Shown here: positions 55,780 through 64,000 of the stretch, piece by piece
How positions within the stretch are numbered: position 1 is the first letter of the stretch
Layout of the letters: every line of letters starts with the position of its first letter
Assembly (NCBI GenBank): GCA_025362395.1
Contig: JANYGK010000064.1
Span: forward strand, 1 to 64,000
Source: Bacteroidota bacterium
Lineage (GTDB): Bacteria > Bacteroidota > Bacteroidia > B-17B0 > Aurantibacillaceae
Direction of reading: 5' to 3'
Length of the DNA: 64,000 nucleotides
Notes under the pieces: model-generated
Databases searched by the model: none
The model's input: the letters and a program-made list of their open reading frames with translations, nothing else
Told to the model about the DNA's origin: nothing
Translations under genes and position numbers: made by a program

Positions 55780-56020
55780 AGTGTAAATATAAACTATCTT
55801 TTTATTTTAGATGTGATAAATTATGTTTACAGATAAAGAATTCAAGTGTTGTATACAAATTGATTATTAACTCAATAACCGCAGCATTGCAAATGCAGTG
55901 GAGCGGGTGCTTACTAAATTATTTTAAAATGCTGGGGATATACAACTAAAAGACCTTATAATACTATAAACAAACTAAAATGATAGGAGTATACCGAAGC
56001 TTTGCACATGGTTGTTTTTT

Positions 56021-57670
56021 TTAATTTATTAAAATTTTTCCAAGTTGAGAATTTTTTTTCCCATCTTCTACATCTAATAGAATATCATTGCCTGCCATCA
56101 TATTTTGGTTTGAATAAAAATACACTTTACGATCTTTTTCTGTAACAAGAATTTCCTTTTCTACTTTATTGTTTTTAATCTTCATGTCAATTAATGAACT
56201 ATTTCCTACACCACCTTTAACTACATTTGCAGGATCATATGTTTCCACTGGACCATACTCATTTTTTGAATTGTCTAAATAAATGACATGAAGATCATTA
56301 CCTTTTAGCCCATAACAAAAATTTCTTTGTTTGTTTGCAAATCCGTAAAGAACACCACTACGCGATCCTGCAACAGTATTAAAACCTGAATAACGAGGTA
56401 ATAAGTATTGATTTATCAACTTGCCGGATTTATCAAATTGCGTTATAAGTATATCCCTACAAATTGTAGTTACACCTCCACCCGGCATTCCGGGACCACC
56501 AATTTGTGGTATTAATATAGTAGAAGTGGGTTCTTTACCAAATAATAATTGCGTGATGCTATAGTAATAATCTGTGCTTTCTAATAAGCCTTCATTTTCA
56601 ATATATTGATCGGCACTATGAGTTTTTTCAATAAAACCGTAAGGCGATTTCACAGATGATATTTGCTTCGCTATGTTTGGTGTAAAATCATATTCGTTTT
56701 TGTTTTCAAAGACCAACTCAGTTATATTGAACTGAACATTAAAGGGTTTAACTTTTTGATTTTCTATATTCGACGCTTTTGCTGCATTTATAGGGTATCT
56801 TAAAAAACCTGAAATAAAAATTTTATTTTCTCCGATTTTCATATAATCCAAAGAAAATAATTCATTCACTGTCAGCCCCAAATTTTTGAGTTGAAATGTA
56901 TTTGCTTTATTATCAAATACTGCAAATCCAAAATCAGTCATTTTTTGTGATGTTTTTTTGGTATAAGAAAAATACAAAATATCTTTAGTTGCGAAACATT
57001 TATTAATTACTATTTTTTCGGTTTCAGTTAATAGCTTTATGTCGAATTCCTTATGTTCTGTTTTTCCTGCTATAAGGTCTGTAACTTTGTATACATATAT
57101 TTTTTTTAGCTTCGGACAATCAATTTCTATAATAATACTTTTTTTATCATCTGAACGGGAATAACTAATGGCTGGTTTGGTATAGTTTATTAGATTCCAA
57201 TAAAAACCATCTAATTGTATCTCAATGTCTTTAGAGCTAATTAATGATATAAACTTTGGATTAACATCTCCATTTTGATTCATTATTTTTACATTAATTT
57301 TCACTGATTTCTCTGACTCATTATATGAATTATAAAATATGATAAGCTGATTATTGTTTTCAAAACAAACCGGGGGTGAGAATAAGGGATGCACAAGAGC
57401 TAATTTATCATCTTCACAAATTTTCAGATCTTTCTGATATTCTAAATTCAAAGTTCCTACATTATATTTCTCAATATAATAAACTGATTTTTCGCCTTTA
57501 TCCTCAATGCCTAGTTCATAGACATATTCACTGTTAGCCGAAATCTTCCGGAAATTAAATGTTTGTATTGCTTTTGGTCTTGCTTTAATATCAGCTATTA
57601 CTTGAGCTTTTATTGATTGAGAAATTAATAGCAATGTAAAAAATGAAATTATTGCTTTAAAATATTGCAT
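56021..57670 (-). CDS. secreted hypothetical protein, 549 aa
   Basis: Signal peptide (LLLISQSIKAQ) and a long beta-rich body with repeated segments of the type IFYNSYNESEKSVKINVK and KNEYDFTPNIAKQISS, which looks like a beta-propeller or multi-strand sandwich. No catalytic motif and no sorting domain at the C-terminus. Very AT-rich like its neighbours. It stands alone, with no recognised family. Confidence 0.65.
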   Translation of the reverse strand: MQYFKAIISFFTLLLISQSIKAQVIADIKARPKAIQTFNFRKISANSEYVYELGIEDKGEKSVYYIEKYNVGTLNLEYQKDLKICEDDKLALVHPLFSPPVCFENNNQLIIFYNSYNESEKSVKINVKIMNQNGDVNPKFISLISSKDIEIQLDGFYWNLINYTKPAISYSRSDDKKSIIIEIDCPKLKKIYVYKVTDLIAGKTEHKEFDIKLLTETEKIVINKCFATKDILYFSYTKKTSQKMTDFGFAVFDNKANTFQLKNLGLTVNELFSLDYMKIGENKIFISGFLRYPINAAKASNIENQKVKPFNVQFNITELVFENKNEYDFTPNIAKQISSVKSPYGFIEKTHSADQYIENEGLLESTDYYYSITQLLFGKEPTSTILIPQIGGPGMPGGGVTTICRDILITQFDKSGKLINQYLLPRYSGFNTVAGSRSGVLYGFANKQRNFCYGLKGNDLHVIYLDNSKNEYGPVETYDPANVVKGGVGNSSLIDMKIKNNKVEKEILVTEKDRKVYFYSNQNMMAGNDILLDVEDGKKNSQLGKILIN

Positions 57671-57782
57671 AAGATTATGGGGTATATAATAATAATTTTA
57701 TAAATATAGTATTTATGAAGAAATAAATCATAAAGTATTTACTTGTGTATAATACCTAATCAATTCACTATTTATAGGTGTA

Positions 57783-57818
57783 AAAAAAGCCTCTCAAAAA
57801 TATCTGAAAGGCCTTTTC
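57783..57818 (-). terminator. terminator after nrdA
   Basis: On the minus strand, GGCCTTTCAGATATTTTTGA then GAGGCTTTTTTT forms a hairpin with a few mismatches followed by T7, about 85 bases after the nrdA stop. Confidence 0.65.
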
Positions 57819-57849
57819 TTAGGGTTAAACTTTATTTTCTTTAGTGTCG

Positions 57850-57893
57850 CTTCTCGATACAATTCTCCTTAGGTCGAATTACTCGAAGAGACA
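57850..57893 (-). repeat. dispersed repeat, copy 2 of 3
   Basis: CTTCTCGATAC at the left and ACTCGAAGAGACA at the right, matching the reverse complement of the copy at 5299-5349, with an unrelated middle. Lies between the nrdA stop codon and its terminator. Confidence 0.65.
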
Positions 57894-57904
57894 ATTATGT
57901 TAGC

Positions 57905-60316
57905 TTAGGATCCACAAGCTTCGCAATCTTCCGGGTTATCTAAGCTACAGCTTAATTGAGCTTGTTGCTCATCAAACGTTAGTAACTGTGTTTGTCCGCG
58001 TTCTACTAATAAAGCATCTTCGTTACCTAATACCGGTACGGATAATGCAGCCTGATCTACCGTAAATTTAATAGCATCGGCAGCAGCTTTGGTACGTAAA
58101 TAGTACATGCCTGTTTTTAATCCTTTTTTCCAGGCGTAGAAATGTGCCGAAGATAATTTAGCAAAGTTCGCATCCTGTATAAATAAGTTCAAGGATTGTG
58201 ACTGGCAAATAAATGCGCCACGGTCAGCAGCCATATCAATAATGGTACGTTGTTTAATTTCCCAAACGGTTTTGTAAATGTCTTTGATGTTTTGTGGAAT
58301 TTCAGGAATGCTTTGTACGGACCCGTTTGCACCGATAATTTTATTTTTCAACGCATCGTTCCACATACCTAATTTTACTAAGTCGCGTAACAAGTGTTTG
58401 TTTACTACCGCAAACTCACCCGATAATACACGGCGGCTGTAAATGTTAGACGTATACGGTTCAAAGCATTCGTTATTTCCTAATATTTGTGAAGTAGAGG
58501 CTGTTGGCATTGGCGCTACCAATAAAGAATTACGCACACCGTATTTTGCTACTTCTTCTTTTAAAATATCCCATTCCCAACGCGGGCTTGGTGTTACGTT
58601 CCACATATCAAACTGCATAATGCCTTTTGATAACGGGGAACCCGGGTACGATTCGTATGCTCCGTCTTTAATAGCCAAATCTTTAGAAGCTGTCATTGCA
58701 GCGTAATAGATCGTTTCAAAAATTTCAGAATTTAATTTTTTCGCTTCTTCGCTTTCAAACGGGTAACGCATTAAAATAAACGCATCCGCCAAACCTTGTA
58801 CGCCTAAGCCGATAGGGCGGTGACGCATGTTTGAGTTACGCGCTTCCGGAATCGGGTAGTAGTTACGGTCAATTACTTTATTTAAATTTTTAGTGATGAT
58901 ATAGGTTACATCAAATAAACGCTGGTGGTCAAACGTTCCTGTTTTTTCGTCCACAAAACGAGGTAAGGCAATCGATGCTAAATTACACACCGCTACTTCG
59001 TCAGGGCTTGTATATTCAACAATTTCCGTACATAAGTTAGAAGATTGAATAGTACCTAAATGGGTTTGGTTTGATTTTAAGTTACAGGCATCTTTAAATA
59101 ACATGTAAGGGTTGCCGGTTTCAATTTGTGAATCGATAATGGCAGCCCATAATTCACGTGCTTTAACCACTTTACGAAATTTGCCTTCTGCTTCATATTT
59201 TGTATATAACGCTTCAAATTCTGCACCGTGGCAAGTATACAGGCCCGGTGATTCGTTAGGGCACATTAAGCTCCAATCGCCTTCTGCTTCCACACGTTTC
59301 ATAAACAAATCAGGAATCCATAAAGCCGTAAATAAATCACGGGCACGCATTTCTTCTTTCCCGTGGTTTTTACGAATGTCTAAAAACTCATAAATATCCG
59401 CATGCCAAGGCTCTAAATAAATAGCAATGGAACCCTTCCGTTTTCCACCGCCTTGGTCAACGTAACGTGCTGTTTCGTTAAACACTTTAAGCATTGGTAA
59501 AATACCGTTACTGGTACCGTTGGTTCCTTTAATATAAGAACCGGTTGCACGCACTTTATGTATTGCTAAACCAATACCTCCTGCACTTTGTGAAATGCGG
59601 GCACATTGTTTTAACGTATCATAAATCCCGTCAATACTGTCATCTTTAGCTTGTAATAAAAAACAAGAGCTCATTTGCGGCTTTGGCGTACCGGCATTAA
59701 ACAACGTTGGCGTAGCATGTGTAAACCAACGCTCGCTCATTAAATTATACGTTTCAATGGCAGCGGTAATATCTTCTTTATGGATACCGATAGACACGCG
59801 CATTAACATGTGCTGAGGGCGCTCTGTTACTTTACCGTAAGTTCTTAATAAGTAAGAACGCTCTAATGTTTTAAACCCAAAATAATCATACCCAAAATCC
59901 CTGTCATATATAATAGATGAATCTAATAACTGTGCATTCTTCGTTACAATTTCAAAAACGTCGTCGGCAATTAACGAAGCCCTTTGATTTGTTTTTGGAT
60001 CTACATAATTATATAATATCTCAATTGTTTTCGAAAATGATTTAATAGTGTTTTTGTGTAAGTTGCTTACTGCGATGCGCGATGCCAATTGCGCGTAATC
60101 AGGGTGCTTGGTCGTTAAAGAGGCTGCCGTTTCAGCAGCTAAATTATCAAGATCAACCGTGCTTACGCCATCGTACACGCCGTCAATTACTTTTTTCGCT
60201 ACTTGTATCGGGTCCACAAAGCTTGGATCTAAGCCGTAGCTGAGTTTTTGAACGCGCGCTGTGATCTTATCGAATTTCACAGTCTCTTGAGTGCCATCTC
60301 TTTTTATTACAAACAT
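57905..60316 (-). CDS. nrdA: ribonucleoside-diphosphate reductase, large subunit (class Ia, eukaryote-like)
   Basis: Reduces ribonucleotides to deoxyribonucleotides. 803 residues from the ATG at 60316; a TTG two codons upstream is less likely. Starts with an ATP-cone ([20 protein letters not shown]), then catalytic-core motifs [40 protein letters not shown] and [20 protein letters not shown]. It ends in the redox cysteines DCEACGS. Long stretches read like animal RRM1 ([20 protein letters not shown] then [15 protein letters not shown]). Partner nrdB is upstream on the same strand. Confidence 0.96.
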   Translation of the reverse strand: MFVIKRDGTQETVKFDKITARVQKLSYGLDPSFVDPIQVAKKVIDGVYDGVSTVDLDNLAAETAASLTTKHPDYAQLASRIAVSNLHKNTIKSFSKTIEILYNYVDPKTNQRASLIADDVFEIVTKNAQLLDSSIIYDRDFGYDYFGFKTLERSYLLRTYGKVTERPQHMLMRVSIGIHKEDITAAIETYNLMSERWFTHATPTLFNAGTPKPQMSSCFLLQAKDDSIDGIYDTLKQCARISQSAGGIGLAIHKVRATGSYIKGTNGTSNGILPMLKVFNETARYVDQGGGKRKGSIAIYLEPWHADIYEFLDIRKNHGKEEMRARDLFTALWIPDLFMKRVEAEGDWSLMCPNESPGLYTCHGAEFEALYTKYEAEGKFRKVVKARELWAAIIDSQIETGNPYMLFKDACNLKSNQTHLGTIQSSNLCTEIVEYTSPDEVAVCNLASIALPRFVDEKTGTFDHQRLFDVTYIITKNLNKVIDRNYYPIPEARNSNMRHRPIGLGVQGLADAFILMRYPFESEEAKKLNSEIFETIYYAAMTASKDLAIKDGAYESYPGSPLSKGIMQFDMWNVTPSPRWEWDILKEEVAKYGVRNSLLVAPMPTASTSQILGNNECFEPYTSNIYSRRVLSGEFAVVNKHLLRDLVKLGMWNDALKNKIIGANGSVQSIPEIPQNIKDIYKTVWEIKQRTIIDMAADRGAFICQSQSLNLFIQDANFAKLSSAHFYAWKKGLKTGMYYLRTKAAADAIKFTVDQAALSVPVLGNEDALLVERGQTQLLTFDEQQAQLSCSLDNPEDCEACGS

Positions 60317-60601
60317 TGCCAAGTGGGTTTAAGGGTTTTTATTAGTTTTTGAGTATCGGTTTTGTTACAACAAGTTATAACTATAATTTTCTTTTTTTTA
60401 TTTGCCGCCCTTTCGTTTTCAACAAAGTAGCGGTTAATTAATTTTTTCTTTTTAAATCAGCCCTTGCAGGGGCATCTTTAAAATTTAACAGTTTCGATAC
60501 GTATCTTTTAGAGGCTAGCATTCCCGTACAAGATTTACACCTTGTTAAATGATTTTCAGCGAGATACGAATCCGGAATTTTAACCGACGAAAAACTTGGT
60601 T

Positions 60602-61573
60602 CTAAAAGTCTTCGTCTAAGTTAAACACATTATTTTCTTCTTTGTTGTTCATCACACCCGATTTTTGGTATTCAGCAACACGTTTTTCGAAGAAATTAGT
60701 TTTGCCCTGCAAGGAAATCATTTCCATAAAATCGAAAGGATTTACTGCATTGTAAAATTTATCACAGCCTAAAGCCAGCAATAAACGATCAGCACAAAAT
60801 TCAATGTATTGGCACATAAGGTCAGCATTCATTCCTATTAAACGAACAGGAATAGCGTCCGACACAAATTCTTTTTCAATAGTAACGGCATCAGTAATGA
60901 TTTGCGTTACCCTTTCTTTTGATAATTTTTCTTGGATATGGTCTGCATATAACATACAGGCAAAATCGCAATGCAAGCCTTCATCACGCGAAATTAATTC
61001 GTTACTGAAGCTTAAGCCCGGCATTAAGCCGCGTTTTTTTAACCAGAAAATTGAGCAGAACGAGCCTGAAAAGAAAATCCCTTCAACGGCCGCAAATGCG
61101 ATTAAACGCTCGGCAAATGTACCGTTGTTGATCCATGTTAAGGCCCAGTCTGCTTTTTTACCAACGCAGGGCACTGTTTCTACCGCGTGTAATAATTTAT
61201 CCTTTTCAACAGGATCTTTGATATAGGTATCTATTAATAGAGAGTAAGTTTCGGAGTGGATATTTTCCATCATTACCTGGAAGCCGTAAAAAAAACGGGC
61301 CTCCGGATATTGTACTTCGTTTAAAAAGTTGATCGCTAAATTTTCGTTTACAATCCCATCACTGGCAGCAAAAAATGCTAAAACGTGTTTCACAAAATGA
61401 CGCTCGTTATCATTCAACTTATTATTCCAATCATTCATATCATTGGATAAGTCAATTTCTTCGGCAGTCCGGAAACTGGCTTCAGATTTTTTATAATATT
61501 CCCAAATGTCGTTATGCTTTATCGGGAAAATCACAAAGCGATCTTTGTTTTCTGCTAATATTGGTTCTATCAT
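60602..61573 (-). CDS. nrdB: ribonucleoside-diphosphate reductase, small subunit
   Basis: Di-iron radical-generating subunit of 323 residues. Probable metal ligands are Asp72, Glu103, His106, Glu164, Glu198 and His201, with the radical Tyr110 (ENIHSETY), giving the class Ia set. Motifs [19 protein letters not shown] and [12 protein letters not shown] are eukaryote-like. The C-terminal tail NVFNLDEDF fits the docking tail that binds the large subunit. nrdA follows 285 bases downstream. Confidence 0.96.
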   Translation of the reverse strand: MIEPILAENKDRFVIFPIKHNDIWEYYKKSEASFRTAEEIDLSNDMNDWNNKLNDNERHFVKHVLAFFAASDGIVNENLAINFLNEVQYPEARFFYGFQVMMENIHSETYSLLIDTYIKDPVEKDKLLHAVETVPCVGKKADWALTWINNGTFAERLIAFAAVEGIFFSGSFCSIFWLKKRGLMPGLSFSNELISRDEGLHCDFACMLYADHIQEKLSKERVTQIITDAVTIEKEFVSDAIPVRLIGMNADLMCQYIEFCADRLLLALGCDKFYNAVNPFDFMEMISLQGKTNFFEKRVAEYQKSGVMNNKEENNVFNLDEDF

Positions 61574-61998
61574 AGTTATTATATATTTAGATCTCTTACG
61601 TTAAAAAAAACTTTGGAGAATTATTTTAGTAATTGGTTTTACAAAGCTGGAAAAAAATGAGTGTTTTCTAACAAAATGAAATTAACATTAGGCTGTTGTT
61701 TTCCACAATTAAAAAATGTCATTACAGGTTTGTAAACCTTTAATCTCTTTATTGATAAGGCTTTCAAGACATCATAAAAAAAAATGAAAAATAATTTGTT
61801 TTGAGTTTTGATTTCAGTTTCTTTTTATTAAGTAGAAGTAACAAAATTAAAACAAGCGGGTTGTTAATGCTTGATTGACGTAAGATTTACCTTTTTTAAA
61901 AACCGGTATAAAGAGATAATACGGTGTGTTTTTAAAATAATGTGGAATACCGGCTTACTTTCATCTTAAAAAGAAATTAATCTTAACTATAAATCAAT
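61574..61998. other. 425-base divergent intergenic region upstream of nrdB
   Basis: AT-rich control region for nrdB (minus) and the DUF4349 lipoprotein gene (plus). No clear NrdR-box pair or exact TAnnTTTG-type promoter was found next to nrdB. No gene or RNA is recognised in it. Confidence 0.4.
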
Positions 61999-62856
61999 AT
62001 GACATCTATCAGAACAATAGTATTGACAGCCGCAATCATAAGTTTATCAGCCTGCAGTAACTCCAAAGCACCCGATATGAAAGAAAGCAGTGGAGGCAGT
62101 GCGTTGGAGTTTAACGTGAGTAATGAAACGGCGAACACCGGGGCTTTAAAGAAAGAACCCGGTAAAACCATTGACGAAACCACCGAGCGAAAACTCATTA
62201 AAAAAGGAGAGATCAGTTTTGAAACCAAAAGCATTTCCTCTACCAAAGCCTTTATTGAAAAAAGGGTTAATATTTATAAAGGGTATATCTCCAACGAAAA
62301 AATAGAAAGCTACAGGACCAATCCTACCGAGGTTTTAACAATCCGTATACCCTGTATTTATTTTGATACGCTTATTAGCAAAATAGGCCGGGAGGTAGGA
62401 GAGTTTGATTCCAAGAAAATTGATATTGATGATGTAACTGCCGAATTTGTTGATGTGGAAGCCCGCTTAAAAAATAAAAAACAATTGGAGGAGAAATATC
62501 AAGAATTGCTTAAAAAGGCTGCGAGTATGGAAGACATCTTGAAAATTGAAGCGGAAATATCAAGCATCCGTGAGGATATAGAATCTACCGAAGGCCGTTT
62601 GCGCTATTTGAGCAGCCAAGTGGGTTACAGTACGTTAATGATAACTTATTATCAAGAGAAACCGGAATCCGGTTTTAATTTCGGCGGTAAAATGGGCGAG
62701 GCGCTTTCAAACGGAGGCACCGGTTTTTTATGGTTCCTGATTGTGATGGTTCAACTTTGGCCTTTGTGGATCATCGGCTTAGCGGTATGGTATAGTATTC
62801 TTAAAATAGTTAAGCATCAAAAACGAAAGGTTCGGGCTAAAAACCACACTCTATAG
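61999..62856 (+). CDS. DUF4349 lipoprotein
   Basis: 285 residues with a lipobox at residues 16-19 (LSAC), an unstructured Ser/Gly-rich stretch, then a DUF4349 domain. The domain begins RKLIKKGEISFETKSISSTK and has a central coiled coil (VEARLKNKKQLEEKYQELLK). A membrane helix near 245-265 (FLWFLIVMVQLWPLWIIGLA) and a basic tail follow. Such proteins are widespread in Bacteroidota, with no settled function. It is divergent from nrdB. Confidence 0.88.
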   Translation: MTSIRTIVLTAAIISLSACSNSKAPDMKESSGGSALEFNVSNETANTGALKKEPGKTIDETTERKLIKKGEISFETKSISSTKAFIEKRVNIYKGYISNEKIESYRTNPTEVLTIRIPCIYFDTLISKIGREVGEFDSKKIDIDDVTAEFVDVEARLKNKKQLEEKYQELLKKAASMEDILKIEAEISSIREDIESTEGRLRYLSSQVGYSTLMITYYQEKPESGFNFGGKMGEALSNGGTGFLWFLIVMVQLWPLWIIGLAVWYSILKIVKHQKRKVRAKNHTL

Positions 62857-62897
62857 AACAATTTCAACTTTAATAGCGAAAAATATCAAAAAAACAT

Positions 62898-62905
62898 TAT
62901 TTTTG
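62898..62905 (+). promoter_or_regulatory. minus-7 box TATTTTTG for the DUF5606 gene
   Basis: Exact TAnnTTTG match 26 bases before the ATG at 62932. Confidence 0.55.
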
Positions 62906-62931
62906 TTAACTCAAATTTTTAAAAGACACAC

Positions 62932-63459
62932 ATGATCGATTTAACAGGAATTATTGCTATTAGCGGCCAACCGGGATTATATAAAGTGGTTGCTCAGTCT
63001 AAAAATGGAATTATAGTAGAAAGCTTAACAGATAAAAAACGGACGTCTATCAGCTCAACCGCTAAAGTAAGCTCATTGGAAGACATCAGTATGTTTACAA
63101 CAGGAGAAGACAAACCGGTTTCTGAGATCATGAAATCTATTTTTGATAAAGAAAAAGGCGGCCCTTCTATTGATGCTAAAGCAGACGACAAAGCTGTAGC
63201 CGCTTATTTTGAATCAGTTTTACCTGAGTACGATAAAGAAAGAGTTTACACCAGTAACATGCGTAAATTATTTACATGGTACAACGGGCTTCAGAGCACG
63301 GGCAACTTAAAAGAAAAAGAAGCTGCGAAAAGTGAAGAAGCCGGTGCCGATAAAAAAGCACCTGCTAAAAAAGCAGCAGCTACTAAAGATATGGCAAAAG
63401 CTAAAACAAGCACGGGTGTTAAGAAAACAACCGGTGTAAGAAAAACAGGGACAGCTTAA
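62932..63459 (+). CDS. DUF5606-domain protein with Ala/Lys-rich tail
   Basis: 175 residues. The first 125 form the DUF5606 domain (LTGIIAISGQPGLYKVVAQS, KRTSISSTAKVSSLEDISMF). The last 45 residues are a low-complexity Lys/Ala/Thr tail (KKAPAKKAAATKDMAKAKTS) resembling histone H1-like tails. It is probably cytoplasmic. The tail may bind nucleic acid, which is only an inference. Strong terminator follows. Confidence 0.9.
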   Translation: MIDLTGIIAISGQPGLYKVVAQSKNGIIVESLTDKKRTSISSTAKVSSLEDISMFTTGEDKPVSEIMKSIFDKEKGGPSIDAKADDKAVAAYFESVLPEYDKERVYTSNMRKLFTWYNGLQSTGNLKEKEAAKSEEAGADKKAPAKKAAATKDMAKAKTSTGVKKTTGVRKTGTA

Positions 63460-63478
63460 TAATTTTGATTTTATATTT

Positions 63479-63511
63479 AAAAGCTTGTCGATTCTTCGAC
63501 AAGCTTTTTTT
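63479..63511 (+). terminator. terminator after the DUF5606 gene
   Basis: AAAAGCTTGTCGA-TTC-TTCGACAAGCTTTTTTT: a strong hairpin with a T-run, 20 bases after the stop codon. Confidence 0.9.
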
Positions 63512-63528
63512 ATTGTTATTTAATCTAT

Positions 63529-63570
63529 GTCAGTTCGATAAGAGGCAGATAAAAATCACTCGAAGAGACA
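63529..63570 (-). repeat. dispersed repeat, copy 3 of 3
   Basis: GTCAGTTCGATA at the left and ACTCGAAGAGACA at the right, in the same orientation as the copy at 57850-57893. It follows the terminator of the DUF5606 gene. Confidence 0.6.
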
Positions 63571-63692
63571 CATAATTTAAAACGGATAGTATTAAAATAG
63601 GAATACCATAAAAACAATCATCCTCTTTTCCTGTTTTACTTTTAAAATACTAATTTCACATCTAATATTTACCTGATCATACTCTTACTATT

Positions 63693-64000
63693 ATGCAACG
63701 TCATTATTTATCTTCCGACTTTAAAATACAAACCTGGGACGACCTTAAGCCCCTTTTAGAAGAATTAAAAAACAGAACGCTGAACTCTGCCGCTGATTTA
63801 AAACAATGGATGAAAGACCACAGTGAAGTAGAAGCAGTAATTAGCGAAGACGGTGCCTGGCGCTACATTAAGATGACCTGTGATACACAGGATGAAAAAT
63901 TACAGAACGGTTTTAATTTTTTTGTCACAGAAATTGAACCTCATATTTCTCCATACGGTAACGATCTTAATAAAAAACTGATCGATTGTAAATATGTAGA
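63693..64000 (+). CDS. M3-family oligoendopeptidase (3' end cut by window)
   Basis: The frame from the ATG at 63693 is open to the window end (about 102 residues). The sequence LSSDFKIQTWDDLKPLLEEL, DLKQWMKDHSEVEAVISEDG and AWRYIKMTCDTQDEKLQNGF matches the N-terminal domain of Bacteroidota oligoendopeptidase F-type M3 peptidases. The HEXXH catalytic part lies beyond the window. It is probably cytoplasmic and digests oligopeptides. Confidence 0.8.
   Translation, partial: MQRHYLSSDFKIQTWDDLKPLLEELKNRTLNSAADLKQWMKDHSEVEAVISEDGAWRYIKMTCDTQDEKLQNGFNFFVTEIEPHISPYGNDLNKKLIDCKYV

Overview
The window is a chromosomal segment of a Bacteroidota bacterium. The evidence is TAnnTTTG-type minus-7 promoter boxes with few Shine-Dalgarno sequences, a GldM protein, a type IX secretion (T9SS) cargo peptidase with the usual C-terminal sorting domain, DUF5606, DUF4349 and PA0069-type proteins, the acpP-fabF-rnc and rimP-nusA-infB clusters, and many small lipoproteins. 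The DNA is AT-rich. The genus cannot be fixed from the sequence alone.

Layout. 0-9.3 kb: end of a SpoIIE-type phosphatase, diadenylate cyclase (cdaA), an ABC-F protein, thioredoxin, an alpha/beta hydrolase and a DUF2339/DUF3999 membrane pair. 9.3-13 kb: small lipoproteins, then gmk, a lipoprotein and lysS on the minus strand. 13-22.4 kb: an ECF sigma factor, an outer-membrane-type protein, corA, aspartate kinase, a lone gldM, mrp, gatA, tatA and methylmalonyl-CoA epimerase. 22.4-28.4 kb: an HEXXH protein, an MHS-family transporter flanked by dispersed repeats, two paralogous exported proteins with a lipoprotein between them, and an FN3-like protein. 28.4-31.4 kb is the most unusual part: a noncoding array of about 36 tandem 20-bp units, a very AT-rich thioredoxin-fold protein, and a cluster of one tRNA-Ala, tRNA-like fragments carrying hairpins, an intact GIY-YIG nuclease gene and a decayed GIY-YIG copy. 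31.4-39.1 kb: infB, nusA and rimP (minus strand, with a leader hairpin that may be an attenuator), then acpP, fabF and rnc. 39.3-53.3 kb: radical SAM protein, secreted M4 peptidase, aldehyde dehydrogenase, a coiled-coil repeat protein, response regulator, B12/radical SAM protein, methyltransferase, lipoproteins and pepD. 53.6-57.7 kb: an accessory block with tandem ORF6N genes containing DNA palindromes and several unrecognised genes. 57.9-64 kb: nrdB-nrdA of the eukaryote-like class Ia type, DUF4349, DUF5606 and the start of an M3 oligopeptidase.

Most genes are housekeeping: translation (lysS, gatA, infB, tRNA-Ala), transcription (nusA, sigma factor), nucleotide supply (gmk, nrdAB), fatty acid synthesis (acpP, fabF) and envelope or secretion functions (tatA, gldM, T9SS cargo). 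The best candidates for undescribed biology are the phased 20-bp array, the tRNA-Ala/GIY-YIG cluster with its hairpin-bearing tRNA fragments, and the paired palindromes inside the two ORF6N genes. Start codons were moved from the longest possible ORF where promoter position or family alignment argued for it.
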